Shown here piece after piece: positions 39,041 through 46,607 of a stretch of DNA of 64,000 nucleotides. Within the stretch, counting starts at the first letter, position 1. Every line of letters starts with the position of its first letter. Source of the DNA: CAYTGR01 sp964437445 (GTDB lineage: Bacteria > Chloroflexota > Anaerolineae > B4-G1 > SLSP01); the NCBI GenBank assembly GCA_964437445.1, contig CAYTGR010000007.1, forward strand, positions 60,435 through 124,434, given 5' to 3'. The notes below the pieces were generated by a model, which was not told the origin of the DNA, ran no database searches, and saw only the letters and a program-made list of their open reading frames with translations. The position numbers and the translations under genes are program-made.

Positions 39041-39603
39041 CGTCCCAGCAGTGTCAGTGCCCGCCGGATCTTCTCTTCCACCGTAAGCGACTCGCCCCGG
39101 GGCAGCTGTTGGACGGCTCGCTGCGCTTCCACCAGGCTGAACCCCAGCGCGGTAAGCGCTCCCAGCACGTCCGTGTCATCTTCGGTGAGGCCAGGGGCCA
39201 GCCCTGCTTCACGTCCCAGCCGGTCCTTGAGATGTAGCACGATGGCTTCGGCAGTCTTCTTGCCGATACCGGGCGCCCGCGACAGCACCTCCGGCTGGCG
39301 ATTGATGATGGCCCGCCGCAACACGTCCGGTGAAAGCGCCCCCAGCAGGCTGAGTGCCGCTTTCGGCCCCACGCCGGTGACCCCCAACAAGGCCTCAAAG
39401 AGCTGCTGTTGCTCTACTTCCGGGAAACCATAGAGGGTTAACTCATTTTCGCGCACGTGGAGGTGCGTATGCAAGACGGCCGATTCGCCGACGTGCAACG
39501 TCACACTGGCAGGGACGTGGACCAGGAAGCCCACCCCGCCCACTTCCAGGATCACGGTGGTCTCCTCAGCGGAGAGAATGCGCCCTTCCAGTTGTGCAAT
39601 CAT
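39037..39603 (-). CDS. ruvA: Holliday junction DNA helicase subunit RuvA
   Basis: 188 residues. Domain I (OB fold) begins M-I-A-Q-L-E-G-R-I; the middle helix-hairpin-helix motifs include V-T-G-V-G-P-K-A-A-L and A-P-G-I-G-K-K-T-A-E; the short C-terminal domain III (A-L-T-A-L-G-F-S-L-V-E-A) contacts RuvB. RuvA binds four-way junctions as a tetramer. It is downstream of ruvC with a 43-base gap. ruvB is not in the window. Confidence 0.95.
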   Translation of the reverse strand: MIAQLEGRILSAEETTVILEVGGVGFLVHVPASVTLHVGESAVLHTHLHVRENELTLYGFPEVEQQQLFEALLGVTGVGPKAALSLLGALSPDVLRRAIINRQPEVLSRAPGIGKKTAEAIVLHLKDRLGREAGLAPGLTEDDTDVLGALTALGFSLVEAQRAVQQLPRGESLTVEEKIRRALTLLGR

Positions 39604-39646
39604 TGCCAGTCCCTCCCTGCCGGAGCCACGCTTCCCCTCTGATGGC

Positions 39647-40138
39647 TCACGACCGTATCAGAGCATCCAGCTGTGCCCGGTGTAATCCACAAATGGCAAT
39701 CGCCACCGCGTCCGCCGCGTCGTCAGGCCGGGGGATGGTCGGCAGGTGCAACAACATACGCACCATTTCCTGAACCTGGTGCTTGTCGGCCCCGCCGTAG
39801 CCGGTAATAGACTGTTTGACTTCCAGCGGGGTATATTCGGCGATGGGCAATCCCGCATCGGCCAGGGCCAGGAGCACTACTCCGCGGGCCTGCCCAACCG
39901 CCATCGCGGTGCGCACGTTACGGCTGAAGAAAAGTGCCTCCACGGCTGCGGCGGCCGGGGCATGGACAGTAACAATCTCCCGCAGCCCCCGGTAGATCGC
40001 CTGCAGGCGTTGTGGGAGGGGAGTCCCTGCTTCAGTTTCCAGCACCCCCAGGGTGATCAGTTGCAGGGTGCTCCCCTCCTCCTCAACAATCGCATACCCG
40101 GTCAGTGCGGTGCCGGGGTCAATTCCCAGGACCCGCAT
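39647..40138 (-). CDS. ruvC: Holliday junction resolvase RuvC
   Basis: 163 residues with the standard fold: M-R-V-L-G-I-D-P-G-T-A (first catalytic Asp), A-A-V-E-A-L-F-F (Glu), and the C-terminal D-D-A-A-D-A-V-A-I-A (two Asp). It cuts Holliday junctions symmetrically in concert with RuvAB. ATG overlaps the last base of the YebC stop (TGATG), so the three genes yebC-ruvC-ruvA form one coupled unit, the common bacterial order. Confidence 0.95.
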   Translation of the reverse strand: MRVLGIDPGTALTGYAIVEEEGSTLQLITLGVLETEAGTPLPQRLQAIYRGLREIVTVHAPAAAAVEALFFSRNVRTAMAVGQARGVVLLALADAGLPIAEYTPLEVKQSITGYGGADKHQVQEMVRMLLHLPTIPRPDDAADAVAIAICGLHRAQLDALIRS

Positions 40139-40896
40139 CAGCCCATCATGGCTTCGTAAGCCTGAACCGCCTCTTCTGTCACATCCAGGTTGGTGAAAAC
40201 GCGCCGGACGTCGTCCATCTCTTCCAGCAAATCCACCAGTTTGAGGATCTGGGCGGCCTCGCGCGGCTCCAGCGCCATCGGCGTCTTGGGAGCCATGACC
40301 AGTTCCATGTTCTCCACCGGAATGCCCGCGCCTTTGAGCCCCACCTGAACGGCGTGCAGGTCTTCGGGAGCGGTGTAGACTTCGTGCGACTCTACCCCCT
40401 CCACCACATCCTCAGCGCCGGATTCCACCGCTGCCTCAAACAGTGTGTCGTAGCCCATGGTCGCCGGCACAGTGATAATGCCTTTGCGATCAAATTGCCA
40501 GGCGACCGCGCCCGATTCGGCCAGCGTCCCGCCCTGGCGGGAGAGCGCATGGCGCAGGGCCGCTACGGTGCGGTTGCGGTTGTCGGTCAATACGTCAATC
40601 AGCACGGCGACGCCGTTCGGGCCATACCCTTCATACATGACCTCTTCAAACACCTCGCCGTCTTTATCGGCACCGGTGCCGCGTCGGACAGCCCGCTCAA
40701 TGTTATCCTTCGGCATCCCCATGGAGCGCGCTTTATCTATGGCGACGCGCAAGCTGATATTGGAGTCGGGGTCACCGCCCCCTTCGCGAGCCGCAATGAC
40801 GATTTCCCGGGCCAGCTTGGTGAAAAGCTGCCCTTTCTTCGCGTCGGTGCTTTCCTTCTTCCGCCGAATCGTAGCCCAGTGGCTGTGTCCAGACAT
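40138..40896 (-). CDS. yebC: YebC/PmpR-family regulator (TACO1 homologue)
   Basis: 252 residues. M-S-G-H-S-H-W-A-T-I-R is the diagnostic start; three domains follow as in YebC. The family was long annotated as transcriptional regulators; recent work links it to translation of proline-rich or pausing sequences. Good ribosome site (AAGGAGG). First of the yebC-ruvC-ruvA unit. Confidence 0.95.
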   Translation of the reverse strand: MSGHSHWATIRRKKESTDAKKGQLFTKLAREIVIAAREGGGDPDSNISLRVAIDKARSMGMPKDNIERAVRRGTGADKDGEVFEEVMYEGYGPNGVAVLIDVLTDNRNRTVAALRHALSRQGGTLAESGAVAWQFDRKGIITVPATMGYDTLFEAAVESGAEDVVEGVESHEVYTAPEDLHAVQVGLKGAGIPVENMELVMAPKTPMALEPREAAQILKLVDLLEEMDDVRRVFTNLDVTEEAVQAYEAMMG

Positions 40897-40982
40897 TGAT
40901 CCTCCTTAAACTTTCTGCAAAAACTTCGTGAAAATCTTTTCACTCATCCCCAACACAGAAGCAACGAAAGCCGGGCGACATG

Positions 40983-41945
40983 CTATTCGCCCGGGCCACG
41001 AGAGCTGAGCACAGCTCCCATCCATGCGCGTTGACCACGCAGGAAAACCTCGCCGTTCATAGGACGTTTGCCGGCCATCTGCACCTGGAGTAAGACCAGC
41101 GCCCCTGCGCCGGCATGAACTGCCGGTAACCCCTGCCAGGCGAAAACGGTTCCCGGCTGAGCCGGCGGCAGGTCAGCATCCGCCAGTACCCGCGCCGCCA
41201 GGATCTTGAGCAAGGTGCCGTTCCAAAAGGTGTACGCGCCTGGTTCTGGCGCAAAAGCGCGCACCTGCCCCGCCACCTCTTGTGCCGACCGTTCCCAGGC
41301 AATGGCCGGGGCCGTCTTGCTCAAGCGCGGTGCCAGCGTTACCCCCTCAGCTGGCTGCGGTTGCGGTATCAGTTGCCCGTCCAGGTAGGCAGGCAACAAT
41401 TCTAACAGTAAATCGGCCCCCAGCTGCGCCAGACGGCTCCCCAGCTCGCCGGCAGTCTCCTCTGCCCCAATGGCTATCTCGCGCTGAGCCAGGAGCGGGC
41501 CGGTATCCAGACCGGCGTCCATCTGCATAATGGTAACCCCGGTGACGGGATCGCCCGCCAGGATCGCCGCCTGGATGGGCGCAGCGCCCCGCCAGCGCGG
41601 CAGGAGCGAGGCATGAATGTTCAAACAGCCCCAGCGCGGCAATTCCAACACCGCCGGCGGCAGAATCTGCCCGAATGCCGCCACCACAATCAGATCAGGG
41701 GCCCAGGCGCGGATGTGCTCCACGGCTTCCAGCCGCTTCAAGCGTTCCGGCTGGAAAACCGGGATTCCCTCTGCCTGAGCCGTCACTTTGACCGGTGGGG
41801 CCGATAACAGCCGCCCCCGACCGGCCGGCCGGTCGGGCTGCGTCACGACCCCCACCACCGGGTAGTGCGCACAAAGGCCCTGCAAAGCCGGGATGGCAAA
41901 CTCGGGCGTCCCCATAAAAACGATACGTGGTTCCACGCCTTGCAT
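40983..41945 (-). CDS. fmt: methionyl-tRNA formyltransferase
   Basis: 320 residues from ATG 41945; GTG 41936 is an alternative. F-M-G-T-P-E-F-A-I-P-A-L is the classic beginning. Catalytic N-I-H-A-S-L-L-P-R-W-R-G (Asn, His) and the D in Q-M-D-A-G-L-D are present; the C-terminal OB-like domain completes the length. It formylates initiator Met-tRNA using 10-formyl-THF, which FhS/FolD encoded downstream can supply. No Shine-Dalgarno lies before ATG 41945; TATGAT sits only three bases upstream on the minus strand, so the leader is very short or the GTG is used. Confidence 0.92.
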   Translation of the reverse strand: MQGVEPRIVFMGTPEFAIPALQGLCAHYPVVGVVTQPDRPAGRGRLLSAPPVKVTAQAEGIPVFQPERLKRLEAVEHIRAWAPDLIVVAAFGQILPPAVLELPRWGCLNIHASLLPRWRGAAPIQAAILAGDPVTGVTIMQMDAGLDTGPLLAQREIAIGAEETAGELGSRLAQLGADLLLELLPAYLDGQLIPQPQPAEGVTLAPRLSKTAPAIAWERSAQEVAGQVRAFAPEPGAYTFWNGTLLKILAARVLADADLPPAQPGTVFAWQGLPAVHAGAGALVLLQVQMAGKRPMNGEVFLRGQRAWMGAVLSSRGPGE

Positions 41946-41984
41946 TGTATCATAAGGTGGTAAGGGGGCAAGTGACTTGCTTCC

Positions 41985-41993
41985 TGGTATAAT
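41985..41993 (+). promoter_or_regulatory. extended -10 promoter for the M42 peptidase gene
   Basis: TGgTATAAT, 85 bases upstream of the ATG, in the divergent fmt/M42 gap. Confidence 0.5.
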
Positions 41994-42077
41994 CCGGTTA
42001 TACTCAATAAGCAAGTTTTTCGTGACCCGGCGACCATTGGACTAAAAACTAAGCGACTACAGTAGAGAGGAGCAACC

Positions 42078-43124
42078 ATGATGATACCTCCCATTCCAAT
42101 GGATGAAATTGTTGCTTTTCTGGTGCAATTGTTGAATACCCCCAGTCCCACCGGTGACACAGAAGCCGCCATGGCCTTGATCCAATCGGCCGTGGCGACC
42201 TTGCCGGTGACGATCAGCCGCACCCGCAAAGGAGCGCTGGTGCTCACCTGGCCGGGCGAGGACTCTCATCCGCGCGCGCTGACGGCGCATACCGACACCC
42301 TCGGCGCGATGGTGCGCGAGATCAAAACCAACGGGCGGCTCAAGCCGACCTCCATCGGCGGGTATGCGTGGTCATCGGTAGACGGCGAGGGCTGCACTGT
42401 GGTCACGGCTGAGGGCCGCCAGTATCGCGGCAGCATTCTATCCACCAAAGCCTCGGTCCACATCTTCGGGCAGGAAACGCGCGACATGGAGCGCAAGCCG
42501 GAGAATTACGAGGTGCGGCTGGATGCGCCGACCAGCAACGAAGAGGATACTCGCCTGCTGGGCGTGGCGGTAGGGGATTTCATCTACGTGGACACGCGCG
42601 TGGAGGTCAATGAGGGTTTCATCCGTTCACGTTTTCTGGATGACAAAGCCAGCGTCGCGGCAATCTATGGGGCGCTGCTGGCGCTGCACCGGGCCGGACT
42701 GGCACCGCGCTACCGGCTCACCGTCCTCATCTCCAATTACGAAGAGGCGGGCCACGGTGCAGCCGCGGGGATTCCCGCCGATGTAGAGGAGCTGGTGGCC
42801 GTGGACATGGCGGCCGTCGGTGAAGGGCAGGCCTCCGACGAGTACAGTGTGGGGATTTGTGCCAAAGATTCCGGCGGGCCGTATCATCTGGGGCTGCGCC
42901 GGCAATTGGAGCGGCTGGCCCAGACGCATAGTATTCCGTACCGGGTGGATACTTATCCCTACTACGGCTCCGACGGCGAAGCCGCCTGGCGGGCCGGGGC
43001 CGACCTCAAGGTGGCGCTGATCGGCCCTGGGGTGGACGCCTCGCACGCCTATGAGCGCACGCACCGGGCCTCGCTGGAGGCGACGGTGCAGCTGTTGGTC
43101 GCCTACTTGCTCAGCGAAGCCTGA
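42078..43124 (+). CDS. M42-family aminopeptidase/cellulase-like metallopeptidase
   Basis: 348 residues. Metal and catalytic residues of the M42 clan are visible: A-H-T-D-T-L (His), F-L-D-D-K-A-S (Asp), N-Y-E-E-A-G-H (catalytic Glu and metal Glu), A-V-D-M-A (Asp) and H-A-Y-E-R-T-H-R (His). Such enzymes form dodecameric dinuclear-metal aminopeptidases (TET, FrvX) that trim peptides in the cytosol. GAGAGGAG precedes ATG 42078. The 3' end overlaps the convergent HD gene by 22 bases. Confidence 0.9.
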   Translation: MMIPPIPMDEIVAFLVQLLNTPSPTGDTEAAMALIQSAVATLPVTISRTRKGALVLTWPGEDSHPRALTAHTDTLGAMVREIKTNGRLKPTSIGGYAWSSVDGEGCTVVTAEGRQYRGSILSTKASVHIFGQETRDMERKPENYEVRLDAPTSNEEDTRLLGVAVGDFIYVDTRVEVNEGFIRSRFLDDKASVAAIYGALLALHRAGLAPRYRLTVLISNYEEAGHGAAAGIPADVEELVAVDMAAVGEGQASDEYSVGICAKDSGGPYHLGLRRQLERLAQTHSIPYRVDTYPYYGSDGEAAWRAGADLKVALIGPGVDASHAYERTHRASLEATVQLLVAYLLSEA

Positions 43125-44110
43125 GCGCCGGAGATGATTTTCAATCCCCACGGTCCCCGCTGGCGGGCTATGTAATCGGCGCGGCGACGGGCGAAGGCCG
43201 GCTCCAGGGCGGAGAGCGGGCGCACGACGCCATTCAGCACCACCGGCGGATCAACGGCGCGCACTTTGGGCAACACGGTGAGGTCGGGCGCGGTCGCCAC
43301 TCGCTCAAAGGTGACGTCGGGGCGCAGCAGCGCCAGCCACCGCTCAATTTCGGGATCAGCGGCGGCCTGCAGGCAGGCGATCACCGCGGTATCCGTTTTC
43401 CATAGATCGGCATCCTTGAGCACGCCCTTGGTCAGCGCGACCCGCAGCGCCTGCCCCATCACCGCATACCAGCCCACCTCCTGCACGGCACACCAGATTG
43501 CCTCATCCAGCACCATGAAGCATTCCCCTAACCAGCGGGCCACGCGCAAGTCATTGACGACGATGCGCCCCTCCCAGACCCGCAAGTGGGCCAGCAAAGT
43601 CACGACCTCTGCTGGGGCAATCCAGCCCAACGTCACCCCGTCGCGCAGGAAATAGTCCAGCCGGTCGGCACACAGTGCAGGGAGTGGCTGCTCCAACAAT
43701 GTGAAGTTTTCCGCCTCCGCCACCCACTGCCAATCCAGCGCATAGCCGGCCAGGATCTCGGGTAAGTCCGAGGCCGCCAACACGGCCGCCCGATGCATCT
43801 CGTGATAGGTGTGCTCCGCATTGGGGAAAGCAAAATCCACCACGTGGGAGAGGGCCGTATGCGGCACGTCGTGGATCAGGCCGGCAGCTTGTTCCACCAG
43901 GTCAGCCCCCAGCCGTTGTAACAGAGCGGCCACGCCGACAGAATGATCCAGGCGCGTGGTGTCACGGCGCGGGTTGATGAAGGCCGTGATCCCACCCTGG
44001 TAGATGTGCGCCAGTCGCTGTACCGCCGCCGAGCGGTAAAGATCTACCAACAGCGGCCTATCCAACTGGACAGCTCCGTAGACCGGGTCTTGAATATGAA
44101 CAGGAAGCAT
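43103..44110 (-). CDS. HD-domain phosphohydrolase (dGTPase-like)
   Basis: 335 residues from ATG 44110 (AAAGGA upstream). H-S-V-G-V-A-A-L-L and L-I-H-D-V-P-H-T-A-L-S-H are the two HD-domain motifs (His...HD...Asp), as in the COG1078 group related to dNTP triphosphohydrolases. The C-terminal half is family-specific. Substrate unknown. Convergent with the M42 gene; the stop codons overlap. Confidence 0.85.
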   Translation of the reverse strand: MLPVHIQDPVYGAVQLDRPLLVDLYRSAAVQRLAHIYQGGITAFINPRRDTTRLDHSVGVAALLQRLGADLVEQAAGLIHDVPHTALSHVVDFAFPNAEHTYHEMHRAAVLAASDLPEILAGYALDWQWVAEAENFTLLEQPLPALCADRLDYFLRDGVTLGWIAPAEVVTLLAHLRVWEGRIVVNDLRVARWLGECFMVLDEAIWCAVQEVGWYAVMGQALRVALTKGVLKDADLWKTDTAVIACLQAAADPEIERWLALLRPDVTFERVATAPDLTVLPKVRAVDPPVVLNGVVRPLSALEPAFARRRADYIARQRGPWGLKIISGAQASLSK

Positions 44111-44181
44111 GGTTCGTCCTTTGGCCAACTCAGGCCGGCATAGGAGGCTATGATACCTCAAGAAACGCCATTGTCACGTGG

Positions 44182-44209
44182 TTGACTTCCCCCCAAGCCG
44201 GGCTATACT
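44182..44209 (+). promoter_or_regulatory. sigma-70 promoter of pstB-phoU
   Basis: TTGACT (44182-44187), 16-base spacer, TATACT (44204-44209), 42 bases before the GTG start. No Pho box was recognised. Confidence 0.65.
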
Positions 44210-44251
44210 CCTACCTGTCAGACCTCAAGTGCATCAGGGGACAGGAAGATT

Positions 44252-45019
44252 GTGAGCACAGCACAACCGGTCAAATTTCAGGTGGAGCACCTGAATTTCT
44301 ACTATGACGCCAAGCAAGCGCTGTTTGATATTTCGCTGAACATTGCCGAGCGAGAGATCACAGCGTTTATTGGCCCGTCGGGGTGCGGTAAGACGACGTT
44401 TCTCCGCTGCTTGAATCGGATGAACGACCAGATCCCCCAAACGCGCGTGGAAGGGAAAATCCTGTTGGACGGAATGGATATTTACGCGCCGACCACCGAT
44501 GTGGTAGCGCTGCGCCAGCGGGTCGGGCTGGTGTTTCAGAAACCCAATCCTTTCCCCCAATCGGTCTACGATAACGTGGCCCTGGCGCCGGTGGCGTTAG
44601 GCCTGGCTCGTGGGCAAGCGCTGGAGAACCTGGTAAAGGAATCGCTACAACGGGTAGGGTTGTGGAGTGAGGTCAGTAGCGATCTCCGCCAGCCGGCCTT
44701 TGGTCTCTCGTTGGGCCAGCAACAACGGCTCTGCATCGCCCGCACCATTGCCGTGCAGCCGGAGATCATCTTGATGGATGAACCCTGCTCGGCGCTGGAC
44801 CCTATCACGACCCTCAAGATTGAGGATCTGATGCAAGAATTACGCCAGGATTACACCATCGTGATTGTGACCCACAACATGCAACAGGCGGCCCGCGTTT
44901 CAGACCGGACGGCTTTCTTCTGGTTGGGGCGCTTGATTGAGTACGGCGAGACAACCCAGATTTTCACCCGCCCGGCGCACGAAATGACCGAGGCATACGT
45001 CAGTGGTCGTGTGGGTTAA
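44252..45019 (+). CDS. pstB: phosphate ABC transporter ATP-binding protein PstB
   Basis: 255 residues, GTG start with AGGAAG. Walker A G-P-S-G-C-G-K-T-T, Q-loop F-Q-K-P-N-P-F-P, Walker B I-I-L-M-D-E-P-C-S-A-L-D-P. The ABC signature reads L-S-L-G-Q-Q-Q-R-L rather than L-S-G-G-Q, a Gly-to-Leu change at the third position. F-Q-K-P-N-P-F-P and C-I-A-R-T-I-A are PstB-specific. The pstSCA genes are not adjacent; only phoU follows (21-base gap). ATPase for phosphate import, or an energy-coupling regulator if pst genes are elsewhere. Confidence 0.9.
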   Translation: MSTAQPVKFQVEHLNFYYDAKQALFDISLNIAEREITAFIGPSGCGKTTFLRCLNRMNDQIPQTRVEGKILLDGMDIYAPTTDVVALRQRVGLVFQKPNPFPQSVYDNVALAPVALGLARGQALENLVKESLQRVGLWSEVSSDLRQPAFGLSLGQQQRLCIARTIAVQPEIILMDEPCSALDPITTLKIEDLMQELRQDYTIVIVTHNMQQAARVSDRTAFFWLGRLIEYGETTQIFTRPAHEMTEAYVSGRVG

Positions 45020-45040
45020 CCTACGCAAAGGGGTGCAGTT

Positions 45041-45706
45041 ATGACCGCCAGCACACGCAGTTTGTTTGATCAGGAATTAAATCAGCTGCGCGATGATCTC
45101 ATTCAGCTGGGCAGCATGGTGGTGGCCGCGATCAGCCGGGCTGTGGAAGCCCTCAAACAACGTGACGCTGACGCCGCCCGACAGATCATTGCGGATGACC
45201 AGGCCATTAACCGCCTGCGTTATCAGATAGAAGAAGCAGCTATCGTCACCTTAGCGACTCAACAACCGATGGCCGCCGATCTGCGGACAATTGTCGCCAT
45301 CACCCACACTGCCGTGGAACTGGAACGGATGGGGGACCACGCGGCCGGCATCGCGGAACTGGTCATCCGGTTAGCCGACGAGCCGTTGCTGAAGCCGCTC
45401 ATTGACATCCCGCGCATGGCACAAATTGACCAGGAGATGATCCAGGCTGTCCTGGAAGCCTTTCTCAACCGTGACGCTGAGCTGGCCCAACAGATCGCCG
45501 CCCGCGACAACGAGGTGGATCAACTCTACGATCAGGTTTTCCGTGAGTTGTTGACCTACATGCTCCAGGACCCACGCAATATCCAACGGGCGACCTATCT
45601 GCTGTGGGTGGCCCATAACCTGGAACGGATCGGCGACCGGGTGACCAACATCAGCGAGCGGGTCATTTTCATAGCCACCGGAGAGCTGCGCGAGCTCAAC
45701 CCGTGA
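45041..45706 (+). CDS. phoU: phosphate-signalling protein PhoU
   Basis: 221 residues forming two repeats of a three-helix PhoU domain. The conserved E-(L)-E-R-M-G-D-H-A-A-G-I-A and N-L-E-R-I-G-D-R-V-T-N-I metal-binding motifs occur once per repeat. PhoU links the Pst transporter to the PhoR kinase and represses the Pho response under high phosphate. It is co-transcribed with pstB. Confidence 0.95.
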   Translation: MTASTRSLFDQELNQLRDDLIQLGSMVVAAISRAVEALKQRDADAARQIIADDQAINRLRYQIEEAAIVTLATQQPMAADLRTIVAITHTAVELERMGDHAAGIAELVIRLADEPLLKPLIDIPRMAQIDQEMIQAVLEAFLNRDAELAQQIAARDNEVDQLYDQVFRELLTYMLQDPRNIQRATYLLWVAHNLERIGDRVTNISERVIFIATGELRELNP

Positions 45707-45769
45707 CCGGCTTTGGCATCAGCCGACCCTATATCCTGGCCTGTCGTGAAGCCAAGAAACTGGGGAAGC

Positions 45770-45818
45770 TTGTAGTGAGGCGCTTTAGCGCCATGGTCAG
45801 CGCGCTGAAGCCGCTACA
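45770..45818 (+). repeat. dispersed TTGTAGTGAGGCGCTTTAGCG palindromic repeat, copy 2
   Basis: TTGTAGTGAGGCGCTTTAGC (45770 on) with a later GCGCTGAAGCCGCTACA arm (to 45818). It lies in the 293-base gap 45707-45999 behind phoU. The rest of the gap has a CCTTTTT...AAAAAGG stem near 45834-45860, a plausible weak terminator, and no gene. Confidence 0.6.
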
Positions 45819-45999
45819 GCAAACCCTCCCCGCACCTTTTTGAGAAGATTCAGAAAAAGGTAAAATGCTCTGACTTGCTTATCCTCCAATCGGGTATATC
45901 CTTAAAATTGTCACCAGCCCCATCGGGGCATAGAAACACCGGGCCAGGTGGCGGAACCTCTCCGCGCGGCAATTGGAAAAGTTTTGCATGGAGGTAATC

Positions 46000-46434
46000 A
46001 TGACACTGGCTGAGAAAAAATTAGCCCCTGATTTTGTCGTGAATGAGACGTTGGCTGCGGCCATCCGCGCACGGTTGCAAGGCGGGAAGCTGCCCTGCGC
46101 CATCGCTTTTGCCATCGCTGAAGAACAGCAAGTCTCCCCGCTCCTGGTAGGGCAAACGGCCGATTATCTGCCGGTCCACTTAAGCCGGTGCCAGCTCGGC
46201 CTTTTTGGCTACGGCGCTGAGGAAAAAGCCTTATTGGTGGAGCAGCTGGCCGCCCGCCCGATACCGGCCGGGTTGGAAGCAGCGCTCCAGGCGGCGCTGA
46301 CCACTGAGGGGCAGCTAACCTGTCAGGACGCCTGGGAACTGGCTGACCGGTTCCACGTTCCACGCGCGTTGTTCGGCTACTTAGCGGATACGTTAGGTGT
46401 CCGGATCACCGGCTGCCAGCTGGGGGCGTTTTGA
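46000..46434 (+). CDS. unknown protein made of two similar halves ending in C-Q-L-G-(L/A)-F
   Basis: 144 residues from ATG 46000 (GGAGG just upstream). After an N-terminal ~15 residues, two ~55-residue units align: L-P-C-A-I-A-F-A-I-A...V-G-Q-T-A-D-Y-L...C-Q-L-G-L-F-G-Y-G and L-T-C-Q-D-A-W-E-L-A...F-G-Y-L-A-D-T-L...C-Q-L-G-A-F. Each contains two Cys. It lies before fhs and folD (the closest formate genes), so it may belong to one-carbon or redox metabolism, but I do not know the family and no cofactor motif is evident. Confidence 0.65.
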   Translation: MTLAEKKLAPDFVVNETLAAAIRARLQGGKLPCAIAFAIAEEQQVSPLLVGQTADYLPVHLSRCQLGLFGYGAEEKALLVEQLAARPIPAGLEAALQAALTTEGQLTCQDAWELADRFHVPRALFGYLADTLGVRITGCQLGAF

Positions 46435-46505
46435 GGACGCCATGACCGGCCCCTGGCGAACCGCCGCAGCTTGAAGGGCTTTACCACACCGACGATGACA
46501 AAAAT

Positions 46506-46585
46506 GTGAGCAGTCCGTAGAGAGCAGTGAGCAGTCCTCAGCTTGCTGCATCCAAACTGCTCCCTATTCACGACTCACCCGTTAC
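46506..46585 (+). other. GAGCAGT-rich leader of fhs
   Basis: Short direct words GTGAGCAGTCC and GAGCAGTGAGCAGTCC (46507-46537) face AACTGCTCC near 46555-46563, so GAGCAGT arms can pair with ACTGCTC. The AAGGAGGAACT ribosome site follows. It resembles the leader of folD and that of the gene at the right edge. Confidence 0.4.
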
Positions 46586-46607
46586 TATTTTTTGTTAAGG
46601 AGGAACT

